A stretch of 62,438 nucleotides of DNA from Candidatus Saccharimonadota bacterium (lineage in GTDB: Bacteria; Patescibacteriota; Saccharimonadia; Saccharimonadales; Saccharimonadaceae): the NCBI GenBank assembly GCA_017557865.1, contig JAFYXW010000013.1, forward strand, positions 1-62,438. The letters are read 5' to 3'. Position numbers and translations under genes: made by a program. The notes under the pieces were generated by a model that saw only the letters and a program-made list of their open reading frames with translations, did no database searches and had not been told where the DNA came from. This document shows positions 5,331-13,496 of the stretch, one piece after another; positions within the stretch are counted from its first letter, which is position 1; each line of letters starts with the position of its first letter.

Positions 5331-7673
5331 CTACAATTCAAATGGTTCCCACTGCCCAGTTTTTCCATCACCAAATACGTACTCGGGATCGTCATTCAAA
5401 TAGAAACGTTCATTCACGACATTAATAATCCCGCCAAATAGCCCTAGATTACGATGCTCGCTAATATATTTTTGCAACGCATTCGCCTTTTGTGCAGCGT
5501 TCTTGTCCTCGGCGGTCCAGCCACTCTTTGTATCAAAAATGCCAATTCTCCCATCATTAAACTTTACGATATAATCCGGATAAAATGCTTTGCCATAACT
5601 CTTTGCATCCTCGCCAAGTTCAAAATACTTTATTGCAAAATACTTATCCATTTTCTCGCCATTCTTATACCACCACTCAACTTTAGAAGACCTGTCTAAG
5701 GCTTCTTCGAAAGGGACTTCTGTCGAAGGTGGGGCATCTGCTTTACGGAAAAACGGCAACGTAGCAGTTTTACTCATCCCAACTTCAACATACCTGTCGC
5801 TAAACTCATCGACTTGTGGAATACTAAAATCAAAGACCACATCCTGCCTTTGCCTGCGCTCAAACATTTCCTTACGGTTGACTTTGTCATATTGGTCAAT
5901 TGCTCTATCAAAAATATCAGCAAATACTCTCTGATTATGCTCAGAACAAGTAAATATTCTTTGGACATCAATCCATTCAATGCCCGCCTTTTTAAACCAA
6001 GGTTTCAAAGTCCCAACAATCTTCGTTTCAGAGCGAGCAAAACTTTTAAATCTCCCACAGTAGCCACGAAGCACATCGCGAAAGACTCTCTCCATAATTA
6101 GGTCACCCATAGTTAGATTTATAGTTTTTATCTCGTTTTGTTCCATCACATCATCAACGTTTTTCACAACAACATCTGAAATAACCGGCGTCATTAACTC
6201 TTCAGGATGAATTTCAAGTTTTTCATCGATCCTTTCATATCTCTTCTTTTCTGAATCAGGTTCGCCCACGCCAAAAGCTAAGTCTAGCTCCCCTTCAAGT
6301 ACTTGTTTAAAATTCGCTTTCAGGTCACCATAATCGACACGATGAACATAAATAGATTCAGGCAAAACAATGCTAACACCTGGCCTTAAGAAAGATTTTT
6401 TGTACTTAATTAAATTCTTAGCGTCGGTATCGTCTTGATCAATCTTAATAGTACGGCCGCTATTTGTATACACATATGCGCTATCAAGTAATTCATTTCC
6501 GTAGTGCTTTGCTTCCGGCATGCGAAGCACACGCCCTACTGTCTGGATCTGAAAAGCCTCATTTTTAATCTCACGAAGCATCACAAGAACTTGTGCCCTA
6601 GGGCAATCCCAACCGAGTGCAATAGCCTGTTTAAATATAAGCACCTCAACCATATTATTATTGTTAGTTATATCGTCAAGATTCTCTTTTTCTTCCGAAA
6701 GCCAAATTGCAAGATTCTTATTGTAGTATTCATAACCTTCGTTCGACAAAATTTCCTCAACAATAGCGCGTACTTTCGCATCTAGCTCACTTAGCTCTTC
6801 CTTATTCTCAGTTGGAAGTTGTATGGCCATCAACGGATTTATGCTCAACCCAAGCTTTTCGTATTCTTTTGCAAGCTCATCACGCTTCTTCAGCCCGGCC
6901 ATCACCGCGACAGTAATTGCATCACGATCCAGTTCATCGGCGATTGAATCAATATTGCTATTAACCAGGACTTGTTTTTTAATCAACCCACTATCGACTA
7001 CATCGTCCGTAGAAACCTTAATCCGACGATACTTGTCTATATCTTCTAAAGAATTGTACCTAGGGGTTGCAGATGCCTCAATGACCAAAGCAGGTTTAAT
7101 GATGTCTCGAACAAACATTTGTGAGTTTTCACCATAAAAAGTTTGATGGCTTTCATCAACAATGATAATGGTTTTTAGGCCTACTTCGCGTGTGGCATCC
7201 AAAATATCTTGGATGTTTCTGCCGTTTTCGCCTTTTCTCACGGCCACATTATTAAACTCCCCTTTTTTAATGCCCTTCTCTTCATCATCTTTTGCCGCGC
7301 GCTTAAAAACTTTTTCCCAGTTTGTAAAGATAATTGTATTTTCTTGTAGCGCTCCTGCCTCCAGCGACTCAATATCAATTAATCTATACTCGGTATCAGC
7401 AAGAGCATCTGCAAGCTTTTTATGGCTCTGCGTATGAAGCTTATTTGGCGCAGCCCACACATACACATATTGCTTCGACAAATCGCGTTCTTTTAATTCG
7501 CGCAGGATTTCTGCTAGCATAATAGTTTTCCCAGAGCCAGTACAAGACTGCAGCACAAAATGGGCTGGGCTATCGTCGCCTTTCGCCTCACGAACATTTG
7601 CAATTTCAAGAAGCTCATAAATATGGCTCACGGATTTATGAACCGCTTCATTCTGAAAATCTTTAAGCTCCAT
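5331..7673 (-). CDS. res: Type III restriction enzyme Res subunit (helicase-nuclease)
   Basis: A 780-residue superfamily-2 DNA translocase with nuclease. Walker A SCTGSGKT is at residues 43-50, followed by YVWAAPNKLHTQS (motif Ia region), the DEAD-like box IIIVDESHQTF near residue 174, IEASATPRYN (motif III), the long insertion, and FKQAIALGWDCPRAQVLVMLREI with QIQTVGRVLRMPE (motifs V-VI). The C-terminal PD-(D/E)XK nuclease shows as YPDYIVKF...GIFDTKSGW near residues 690-717. With Mod it cleaves DNA carrying unmethylated head-to-head sites. The ATG follows the mod stop with no gap, so the two are translationally coupled. It looks intact. Res proteins are often longer (about 900-1000 residues), so this is on the short side. 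Confidence 0.95.
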   Translation of the reverse strand: MELKDFQNEAVHKSVSHIYELLEIANVREAKGDDSPAHFVLQSCTGSGKTIMLAEILRELKERDLSKQYVYVWAAPNKLHTQSHKKLADALADTEYRLIDIESLEAGALQENTIIFTNWEKVFKRAAKDDEEKGIKKGEFNNVAVRKGENGRNIQDILDATREVGLKTIIIVDESHQTFYGENSQMFVRDIIKPALVIEASATPRYNSLEDIDKYRRIKVSTDDVVDSGLIKKQVLVNSNIDSIADELDRDAITVAVMAGLKKRDELAKEYEKLGLSINPLMAIQLPTENKEELSELDAKVRAIVEEILSNEGYEYYNKNLAIWLSEEKENLDDITNNNNMVEVLIFKQAIALGWDCPRAQVLVMLREIKNEAFQIQTVGRVLRMPEAKHYGNELLDSAYVYTNSGRTIKIDQDDTDAKNLIKYKKSFLRPGVSIVLPESIYVHRVDYGDLKANFKQVLEGELDLAFGVGEPDSEKKRYERIDEKLEIHPEELMTPVISDVVVKNVDDVMEQNEIKTINLTMGDLIMERVFRDVLRGYCGRFKSFARSETKIVGTLKPWFKKAGIEWIDVQRIFTCSEHNQRVFADIFDRAIDQYDKVNRKEMFERRQRQDVVFDFSIPQVDEFSDRYVEVGMSKTATLPFFRKADAPPSTEVPFEEALDRSSKVEWWYKNGEKMDKYFAIKYFELGEDAKSYGKAFYPDYIVKFNDGRIGIFDTKSGWTAEDKNAAQKANALQKYISEHRNLGLFGGIINVVNERFYLNDDPEYVFGDGKTGQWEPFEL

Positions 7674-9419
7674 CTAGGCCTCCTTTTTCCTAAATATCTT
7701 TTTATAAACTTCAAGGACCGATTCCGGGATCGAGCACGCCGTCCATTCTAACTCGGTGTCCTCCGGAATTTCTTCCTCATTGGCGTGGCGATTATAGCTA
7801 AAGTTGTAGCAATGCACCGGCAATTTCTCAGTGTTAAGCTCCTCAACCTTTTCCCAAGTCTCCGCAATCGCAAACTGGTCAAAAATTATCGGCACAAACA
7901 CTTTGTTGTTTTTATAAAATCTATACTCTGGTGTACTTGCTACAAAATCAAATGCATCCTCACGAATGCAAATCATTTCAGTGCATCTCGTCACCAATGC
8001 TTCACGGTCATCATCTGTAGTCTTCCCCTTTTCAACAAAATCTGTTTTGTAATACCTTAAATTCGCAGCCAACCCATCTGAATATTTGCTCCTATCCAAA
8101 CGAGTACCGGTAATTACGGTCTTTATACGCGGGTATGTCACTTTTTCTGCAATCCCTTCGGCCCCGGCGTCAGATTTTCCATTAGCCTCATTATTAGTCA
8201 CAAGTATAAATTGTCTATGTCCGCAATCTTCGTTATTAAGTTCCATTACCGCTTGCCCAGTCGTTCCTGACCCGGCAAAAAAATCTAATATAATTCCGCC
8301 CGACGGGACTAAACTTATTAGATATTTTATTAGTCGTACGCTTTTTGGGTACCCAAAAAAACCTCCCATACCTAATTTTTCTAAGTCATATGAGCCTTTA
8401 TCAGTTATTTCAATAACACTTTCCAAATCGTCATACCCAACTTTTTCGAGAATAGGTTGGAACCTAGTTCCCCTTAAGAATAGTCTTTTCAATTCTTTCC
8501 CAAATTTATTGTATATTGGAGCATCTGACCCACTTTTTATTTTATCTACATATTTTCTAATATCATTCGGGCAAGACCATCGAGCTTTTAGCTCAACGTC
8601 ATTCAACAATTTACCATTTACTATTTCAATTTTACCACTAATCAGATTGACGTCCTCATTGCCTCCAGTACCCCTAGGATGATCATATGATCCATCCTCT
8701 ACGCCTTCAACTTCAAGCCCAGCTGGAAATAGCAGCACAGGCTGCGTCTGATTCTCTTTACCAGTGGTGCACCTAGCCGATTGCGATATTCTCTTACCGC
8801 TCAAAATCTTTTTGTCTCCCAAATTTAAACCATAAGCAAGAATATACTCATGTACTTGTTTTTTGTTCTTATCGTTAGTTTGATTTGGCGTTTTATTCAC
8901 TATATTGGCTATAAAATTATTTTCCCCAAATATTTGATTGCACAATAATCTCAAATTAGCCTGCTCTATATCATTTATAGAAATAAATATTACACCATCA
9001 TCCGACAATAAATTTTTTGCAAGTCTCAAACGTTTATCCATAAATGAAAGCCATTTAGAATGGCGAAATGTATCTTCTTTATCGACATAGCAATCGTCAT
9101 ATATAAAATCCTTGTTGCCAGTATTGTATGGCGGATCAATATATATTACATCAATCTTCCCAGCATGAGTATAATTAAGGACAGCCAGGGCATGGTAATT
9201 ATCCCCCTCAATAATAATGTTGGTAGGCCCGCCTTCACCCTTAAGAATAGCCTTGCCTTCAACTTCTTTCAAAACTGGCAACTTTTTTTCGCACTCTTCA
9301 ACAACTTTTTCTGGTTTTATTTTTTCTTCCCAAACCAAACCATAGTTCTTCTGTCTCTTCAATTTTTTTATTTCTTCAATTAATTCTTCTTTTGTGTGCT
9401 CATCCCAACTTTGAGACAT
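7674..9419 (-). CDS. mod: Type III DNA methyltransferase Mod subunit
   Basis: A 581-residue beta-class N6-adenine or N4-cytosine methyltransferase. DPPYNTG (motif IV) is at residues 95-101, followed by a target-recognition stretch and then the AdoMet site DFFAGSGTTGQAV near residue 381. This DPPY-first order is typical of Mod. An N-terminal helix (DEHTKEELIEEIKKLKRQ) probably makes contacts within Mod2Res. I chose ATG 9419 (MSQSWDEHTKEEL), preceded by AAGGAAG; the longer frame would translate the structured leader. It modifies the host's own sites and recognises targets for Res, encoded just downstream. No long simple-sequence tract is present inside the gene, so the familiar poly-repeat phase variation of mod genes is not evident. 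Instead the leader is heavily structured. Confidence 0.95.
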   Translation of the reverse strand: MSQSWDEHTKEELIEEIKKLKRQKNYGLVWEEKIKPEKVVEECEKKLPVLKEVEGKAILKGEGGPTNIIIEGDNYHALAVLNYTHAGKIDVIYIDPPYNTGNKDFIYDDCYVDKEDTFRHSKWLSFMDKRLRLAKNLLSDDGVIFISINDIEQANLRLLCNQIFGENNFIANIVNKTPNQTNDKNKKQVHEYILAYGLNLGDKKILSGKRISQSARCTTGKENQTQPVLLFPAGLEVEGVEDGSYDHPRGTGGNEDVNLISGKIEIVNGKLLNDVELKARWSCPNDIRKYVDKIKSGSDAPIYNKFGKELKRLFLRGTRFQPILEKVGYDDLESVIEITDKGSYDLEKLGMGGFFGYPKSVRLIKYLISLVPSGGIILDFFAGSGTTGQAVMELNNEDCGHRQFILVTNNEANGKSDAGAEGIAEKVTYPRIKTVITGTRLDRSKYSDGLAANLRYYKTDFVEKGKTTDDDREALVTRCTEMICIREDAFDFVASTPEYRFYKNNKVFVPIIFDQFAIAETWEKVEELNTEKLPVHCYNFSYNRHANEEEIPEDTELEWTACSIPESVLEVYKKIFRKKEA

Positions 9420-9420
9420 T

Positions 9421-9626
9421 GCAGAAACTTCCTTCTGCAATACATATTTAGCTGTTATTATGCAAATCTGCCCCAAACAAAAAACGGGGCCCCATATCGG
9501 TTTGCAATACACCAACATCAGAATCAAATCCTCAGCTGGGCCGAATAGGACCCCGTTTCTGGATTTGATTCCACTGCAAGTGTATTGCACAGATTCTTAA
9601 TGTTGATGTATTGCCCCTTAATTATA
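9421..9626 (-). promoter_or_regulatory. Long structured 5' leader of mod with competing stems
   Basis: TATAAT on the minus strand (9621-9626) implies a leader of about 195 bases before mod. In RNA sense it holds arm A (9614-9592), arm B (9588-9561) and arm A' (9531-9504). A' pairs with A over about 22 bases, or alternatively with B (GCAATACAC/GTGTATTGC plus an 11-base perfect stem). AAACGGGG (9558-9551) can pair with CCCCGTTT (9489-9482), followed by Ts, giving a terminator-like hairpin that encloses A'. Next to the ATG, GCAGAA/TTCTGC (9421-9438) traps the Shine-Dalgarno in its loop, and another TGTATTGC copy (9437-9444) adjoins it. The layout looks like an attenuator. The structures are read by eye. 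Confidence 0.6.
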
Positions 9627-9660
9627 CCGCATTTTTGTCTTCAAAGTAAACAACTAATAC

Positions 9661-9957
9661 TTACCAAAACAAAATCACACGTTTAATTCGCATTCTTATT
9701 ATTCGACGCCTATTATATTTAATTATCTTCTCAAACTCATCTGGCATGAATTGCCCCTTTAGTTCATTGCATTTCTTGTGAGCAAGCTGATAATTTTCTA
9801 TTGTATTCTTCCCGCCTTTAGCTAAAGGAATAATATGGTCAATGGTCAAGTCATCCAAATCTTTAATCTTTCGTCCACATATTGCACAGCGTTTACCTCT
9901 CTCCCAAACCAACTGTAGTTTCATTTTTGTCTTTGCACGGCTAGTTTTTGTTACCAT
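9661..9957 (-). CDS. HNH endonuclease
   Basis: A 98-residue protein with a compact HNH fold: CxxC at 24-27 (CAICGRK), LTIDHIIPLAKGGKNTIENYQLAHKKCNELKG with the catalytic D-H at 40-41, a second conserved His at 60 and Cys at 63. The two cysteine pairs probably hold a zinc. The C-terminal tail is strongly basic (NRRRIIRMRIKR). I start at ATG 9957, one base after the stop of the ImmA/IrrE gene and preceded by a GGAG-like sequence; an upstream in-frame ATG at 9984 is an alternative. It lies between a regulator-protease pair and a type III restriction unit, so a DNA-cleaving defence role is likely but not shown. Confidence 0.88.
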   Translation of the reverse strand: MVTKTSRAKTKMKLQLVWERGKRCAICGRKIKDLDDLTIDHIIPLAKGGKNTIENYQLAHKKCNELKGQFMPDEFEKIIKYNRRRIIRMRIKRVILFW

Positions 9958-9958
9958 G

Positions 9959-10561
9959 TTATTCCCCAACTCCAGGGAATGCATCACGCATTCTCCTTGC
10001 AATTACAACATCAGACACTTTAAAATGTTTTCTTACCAGTGCGAGGATTTTGCCAAGCTCTACTGAACTAGCATTCCAATAATTACGAACAAAACTACCA
10101 TCAAACTCATAGTCTAATACTCTCACTAGCTCTTCTTCTGGCACTAACAAACTTCCAGCAAAATAGTTTGCTTGAAATTCAGCATAGTTGTTTAGTATGT
10201 TTTGCGATATTTTTATCCACTTTCCCATCTCTTTCACGTTTCTAGGATAATATTTTCTGTGTAGAAAAAAGTGGCCAAGCTCATGCGCAACACTAAATCG
10301 ATACCTGTTACTATCTTTCTCATATTCATATGAATCAACATAGATAGATGTAAAATCCATCGAAATAAAAGCATCTATGTGTTTTGCTTTTGCCAAACCA
10401 GGAATCGGCAAAATACTTATTTCCAACTCATCGCAGATTTCTTCCACATCGATTGGGAATTCTCTACCGCCATAATATTTTTCTAATACTTCTTCCGCGC
10501 AACTTATTATTTTCTGTTTATTCAAGTAAGGAATTTGCCCACCCTCACCTAAATAAGTCAT
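9959..10561 (-). CDS. ImmA/IrrE-family metallopeptidase
   Basis: A 200-residue M78-type zinc protease. The catalytic helix reads FSVAHELGHFFLHR (HELGH at residues 93-97), with the third ligand probably E128 in NYAEFQANYFAGSLLVP, a typical family match. ImmA-type proteases cleave a partner XRE repressor after DNA damage or other signals, and the partner here is the XRE gene just upstream in the same operon. The C-terminal part (ALVRKHFKVSDVVIARRMRDA) is helical and may sense or bind the partner. It sits six bases after the regulator stop and one base before the HNH start, so proteolysis of the XRE protein could switch on the HNH nuclease. Whether it reaches mod-res, which has its own promoter, is less clear. 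Confidence 0.9.
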   Translation of the reverse strand: MTYLGEGGQIPYLNKQKIISCAEEVLEKYYGGREFPIDVEEICDELEISILPIPGLAKAKHIDAFISMDFTSIYVDSYEYEKDSNRYRFSVAHELGHFFLHRKYYPRNVKEMGKWIKISQNILNNYAEFQANYFAGSLLVPEEELVRVLDYEFDGSFVRNYWNASSVELGKILALVRKHFKVSDVVIARRMRDAFPGVGE

Positions 10562-10567
10562 ATATTA

Positions 10568-10939
10568 CTAGTCCTCCTCCCCAGATTTTTTAATAAGATC
10601 TAATAATTCTTGCACCTCATCTTCATCAAGCTCTTTCTTTCTGAGCGTCCTATAAAAAGCAGGGAGTACAGACGCAATTCTTTCATCATCGTGTAAGTCA
10701 GATGGTAATTCACACTTCGCAATTGCCGCTAGATCCAAAAACTCTTGCCACTCATCAGTTCCTCTTTTTAGACCAAGAGCAAGCCCAATCTTCGCAAGTT
10801 TATCCTGATCTTTCGGCGGGAGAGTTATGCCATTTTCAAGACGTGATATATAAGCCGCGTCAAAACCATTCTTTTTTGCAAACTGACGAACTGTGCCAAA
10901 CTCTCTCCTTCGTAATTTAAAGAATTCACTAAAAGTCAT
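10568..10939 (-). CDS. XRE-family transcriptional regulator
   Basis: A 123-residue protein with an N-terminal helix-turn-helix (FFKLRRREFGTVRQFAKKNGFDAAYISRLENG at about 6-37) followed by an acidic helical C-terminus (KKELDEDEVQELLDLIKKSGEED) suited to interaction with the adjacent ImmA/IrrE protease. AAGGAG precedes the ATG. A TTGACT-17-TATACT promoter lies at 10970-10998, and a perfect 10-bp inverted repeat (10947-10971) spans the start of transcription, which suggests autorepression. It is the first gene of the defence operon. Confidence 0.9.
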   Translation of the reverse strand: MTFSEFFKLRRREFGTVRQFAKKNGFDAAYISRLENGITLPPKDQDKLAKIGLALGLKRGTDEWQEFLDLAAIAKCELPSDLHDDERIASVLPAFYRTLRKKELDEDEVQELLDLIKKSGEED

Positions 10940-10946
10940 ATTTCTC

Positions 10947-10971
10947 CTTGTTGTATTACTTATACAACAAG
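10947..10971. promoter_or_regulatory. Candidate operator of the XRE regulator
   Basis: Perfect inverted repeat CTTGTTGTAT-N5-ATACAACAAG between the -10 box and the Shine-Dalgarno of the XRE gene. A second, looser GTTGT...ACAAC pair lies upstream across the -35 (10980-11003 region). Position and symmetry fit binding by a dimeric XRE repressor. Confidence 0.75.
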
Positions 10972-10998
10972 TATAACGCTGTTGTAAATAAAAGTCAA
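10970..10998 (-). promoter_or_regulatory. Promoter of the XRE-ImmA-HNH operon
   Basis: On the minus strand TTGACT, 17 bases, TATACT, overlapped by the candidate operator repeats. Confidence 0.78.
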
Positions 10999-11070
10999 CA
11001 ACTTTTTATTCCTAATGCTTTTTTCAAAAAAACCACAATGATATAATGTATGTATTAGAGCGAGATAGGT

Positions 11071-11289
11071 ATGAAAAAATATGGCGGAATAAATGCGGTA
11101 GCATTTGAAAACATTCAAGAAGCAGAAATCTGTGCCAAACCACAGACTTGCAACAATTCTAATGCCGGCATCAATATCGTTGCCGCCATGATAGCTTTGC
11201 CAGTCGCAATTATCAAACTATTACCAATTACATTATTATTAATGCTCGTAATGTATGGTTTTAGTTGTCTTATTCTTTGGATATTATAA
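11071..11289 (+). CDS. Small membrane protein, hypothetical
   Basis: A 72-residue protein with a polar N-terminal third (MKKYGGINAVAFENIQEAE...CNNSN) and a hydrophobic remainder (INIVAAMIALPVAIIKLLPITLLLMLVMYGFSCLILWIL) that could form one long or two short membrane helices. TATAAT is at 11042-11047, leaving a leader of about 17 bases with only a weak GATAGG site. The 3' end overlaps the convergent MBL gene by six bases. No family is recognised. A small membrane toxin or spacer protein beside a defence island is conceivable, but nothing in the sequence proves it. Confidence 0.5.
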   Translation: MKKYGGINAVAFENIQEAEICAKPQTCNNSNAGINIVAAMIALPVAIIKLLPITLLLMLVMYGFSCLILWIL

Positions 11290-11838
11290 TTTTTCCATCA
11301 CCTTTACCGGCAACCCCTCTGCCAACTTCAAAAACTCATCCACCGTATCAAGCACTGGATAGCCAGAAGTATCCGTTCTGTAATGCATTGGTATCACGCA
11401 CTTCGGCCCGCATGTTTTGCAAATCTCCGCCGCGGTGTTCGCATTAATCGTATAATATCCGCCCACTGGAATTAGCAAATAATCCGCATCGGAAATTGCC
11501 GCAAGTTGTTCCTCGTTTGGGAAATGTCCCAAATCGCCAAGATGTACCAGTTTCTCCCCTGCCTGGTTTGTAACCACAAAAATTGTGTTTGGCCCACGAA
11601 GTGCACCCTGCTGGTCATCATGCCAGCTCGGAATCTCACGTATATCCAAATCACACTCGCCCGGAATCATTTCCACGCACTCGCGCCCACTATGGTCCGC
11701 ATGCTCGTGCGAACAAATTACTTTCACGCCTTGTGTACGAAGTGGCATAAGGCCCGGCACCGACCCATCCTTATACGGATCTATCACCAAGCTCCCATCA
11801 ATTCTAAAACATGCATGTCCAAGATATTCTATTTTCAT
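11284..11838 (-). CDS. MBL-fold metal-dependent hydrolase (UPF0173-like)
   Basis: A 184-residue metallo-beta-lactamase-fold protein. It starts MKIEYLGHACFRIDG, has the metal motif SHEHADHSG (H44-H49), a later LGDLGHFPNEEQL aspartate/histidine segment, and a C-terminal VIPMHYRTD histidine. This is the compact form seen in L-ascorbate-lactonase-like and UPF0173 hydrolases; the substrate cannot be predicted. I start at 11838 because the codons before it are non-conserved and TATAAT on the minus strand (11845-11850) lies six bases upstream, implying a leaderless mRNA. The 3' end overlaps the small membrane gene. Confidence 0.88.
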   Translation of the reverse strand: MKIEYLGHACFRIDGSLVIDPYKDGSVPGLMPLRTQGVKVICSHEHADHSGRECVEMIPGECDLDIREIPSWHDDQQGALRGPNTIFVVTNQAGEKLVHLGDLGHFPNEEQLAAISDADYLLIPVGGYYTINANTAAEICKTCGPKCVIPMHYRTDTSGYPVLDTVDEFLKLAEGLPVKVMEKL

Positions 11839-11923
11839 ACTACTATTATACCCCATCCCACCAAATTAGCTATTCCCTCGCTTACCGTAATGCCACATGA
11901 TATAATAACATTGGAGTTGATAT

Positions 11924-12700
11924 ATGAATTATGTAATGAATACCGACATTCCGGGTAATTATAAAAACAAATCTCAAAAAGCAAGGGTCATAACAGAGGC
12001 ATGGCTATTAGAGAATTTTAAATGTCCTTTTTGCAATTCAAAGCTGGCCCAATACACAGCTAACAACAAATGCACTGACTACTATTGTAAAAAATGTAAT
12101 GAAGATTTTGAATTAAAAACAATTAATGGTAAGTTCCCGAAAGGCAAAATGAATGGCGCTAGCTACAAAGCGACTTTAGAAAAAATCAACAGTGACAAAT
12201 CTTCGCATTGGATTTTACTAGAACATAATAATTTTACGGTTAATAGATTAACCTTTATACCGAAATTTTTCTTTTATGATGAAATGATAGAACCAAGAAA
12301 AGAATTAAGCAAAACTGCAAAACGCCACGGATGGCAGGGGTGCAAAATATCATTAAACATGATCCCATCTTTTGGTAAAATATCCTACATTAAAAATAAT
12401 AAAGAAGTTGACGACAAAATCATTAACTATAAATTAGAAAAAGCGTCAGGGTTCAAAAATGCAAATTTAAAAAACAAGAATTGGAAACTTGAAATTTTGT
12501 CCTTAATTGATTCCGTGCCTGAAACAGTTTTTTCAGCAAGTGACTTATATGAATACATACCTGCACTTGAAGAAAAACACCCAGACAACCATAACATTGA
12601 TGCAAAAATTAGAGAAACTCTTCAGCAGCTTAGAGACGAAGGCTATGTCAAATTTCTTGATAAAGAAGGTTTCAAAGGCTTATACCAAAAACTATTTTAA
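11924..12700 (+). CDS. DpnI-like methyl-directed restriction endonuclease
   Basis: A 258-residue protein closely following the DpnI layout. NYKNKSQKARVITEAWL resembles the DpnI N-terminus. It is followed by a zinc site (C34, C37, C55, C58) and a PD-(D/E)XK active site with D52 and FELK (E63, K65), one residue off the D53/E64/K66 positions known for DpnI. Next come the ARRAGW-like segment (AKRHGWQGCKISLNMIPSFGK) and a C-terminal winged helix (about 190-258, IDAKIRETLQQLRDEGYVKFLDKEG). DpnI cuts GATC only when the adenine is methylated, so the expected target is foreign Dam-type methylated DNA. GGAG lies nine bases before the ATG. It stands alone, with no methyltransferase partner, as expected for a methyl-dependent enzyme. 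Confidence 0.93.
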   Translation: MNYVMNTDIPGNYKNKSQKARVITEAWLLENFKCPFCNSKLAQYTANNKCTDYYCKKCNEDFELKTINGKFPKGKMNGASYKATLEKINSDKSSHWILLEHNNFTVNRLTFIPKFFFYDEMIEPRKELSKTAKRHGWQGCKISLNMIPSFGKISYIKNNKEVDDKIINYKLEKASGFKNANLKNKNWKLEILSLIDSVPETVFSASDLYEYIPALEEKHPDNHNIDAKIRETLQQLRDEGYVKFLDKEGFKGLYQKLF

Positions 12701-12747
12701 TAGGTGCCAAAACCACTCTCTTGTTTTTTAGTGCGTAATTTTTTTGC

Positions 12748-12753
12748 TATAAT
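12748..12753 (+). promoter_or_regulatory. -10 box of the 12760 gene (leaderless)
   Basis: TATAAT is separated from the ATG at 12760 by six bases, so transcription should start at or next to the start codon. No clear -35 and no Shine-Dalgarno. Confidence 0.65.
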
Positions 12754-12759
12754 ATCCTT

Positions 12760-13020
12760 ATGGATATTTTCGACATCATCGGTTGGATTGGCATGGTTCT
12801 CGTGCTCGTCGCCTACATTTTACTTTCACTCGGCAAAATCAAAAACGGCTACTTTTACCAATTTCTAAATCTCGCCGCTGGTACACTTATGGCCATCGGT
12901 CTCTTTCCAAAGAATGCCTGGTTTTCTTTCACCCTCCAAATCATTTGGGGCCTGGTCGCCATCATTGCCATTATTAAACTTGCCACCAAAAAACCAAAAA
13001 CCAAGAAGAAAAAGGCTTAA
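12760..13020 (+). CDS. CBU_0592-type small membrane protein
   Basis: An 86-residue protein with three hydrophobic helices (residues 5-24, 30-48, 53-71) and a lysine-rich tail (KKPKTKKKKA). The opening IIGWIGMVLVLVAYILLSLGKIKNGYFYQFLNLAAG is the pattern of the small family named after CBU_0592, function unknown. It is preceded by a -10 box six bases from the ATG and no Shine-Dalgarno. It converges on the 13023-13472 gene, with two bases between stops. Confidence 0.75.
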   Translation: MDIFDIIGWIGMVLVLVAYILLSLGKIKNGYFYQFLNLAAGTLMAIGLFPKNAWFSFTLQIIWGLVAIIAIIKLATKKPKTKKKKA

Positions 13021-13022
13021 AT

Positions 13023-13472
13023 CTAGTCCTTTTTCTTCTTAAATAGTCCGGCTAGATGCTTGGCATAGCTAGCCTTCTCGGAAATATCAATCGCCTCGCC
13101 CACGCCCGGAATATCACGCGCTGCATCGTAGGCTTTTTGATGCACAGCCGCACGAGTTGGGACTACCTTCCCCAACGCGTTTCTGGCTACACCTTCAATC
13201 GCACCGGTAGCCATACTTGCCGCCACACCAGCCGCTGCTTGCTTGCTGGCCGACCCAGTTGCAATTTCCGTAAACAAATCCATATATTTTTGGTTTAATG
13301 GGCTAGCCTGGAATTTCGTCTCAAATTCCCCGGCGTCTTTACACTCCGCGCCAAGTTTTTCTATTTCAGAAAACAAATCATCTACTTTTTTCTGCGCCTT
13401 ATCATCCAATTTAAAACTACCGGTAATCGCGGATTTACGTCCATCGATACTCATTTTTACATACTGATCCAT
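13023..13472 (-). CDS. Hypothetical protein with hydrophobic Ala/Gly segment
   Basis: A 149-residue protein. The N-terminal half is charged and helical (KAQKKVDDLFSEIEKLGAECKDAGEFE). The middle is a small-residue stretch (SASKQAAAGVAASMATGAIEGVARNALGK) that could insert in or perturb a membrane, and the end is basic (HLAGLFKKKKD). I do not recognise it. AGGAG precedes the ATG and TATAAT lies about 16 bases upstream, so the leader is short but has a Shine-Dalgarno. The Ala/Gly segment recalls small effector or bacteriocin-like proteins only in composition. Confidence 0.7.
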   Translation of the reverse strand: MDQYVKMSIDGRKSAITGSFKLDDKAQKKVDDLFSEIEKLGAECKDAGEFETKFQASPLNQKYMDLFTEIATGSASKQAAAGVAASMATGAIEGVARNALGKVVPTRAAVHQKAYDAARDIPGVGEAIDISEKASYAKHLAGLFKKKKD

Positions 13473-13496
13473 ATTTCTCCTTTTTTTAATTATAAC

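Noticed and set aside
7674-9419. Classical simple-repeat phase variation inside mod
   Set aside because: No tetra- or pentanucleotide repeat run and no frame break in the coding sequence.
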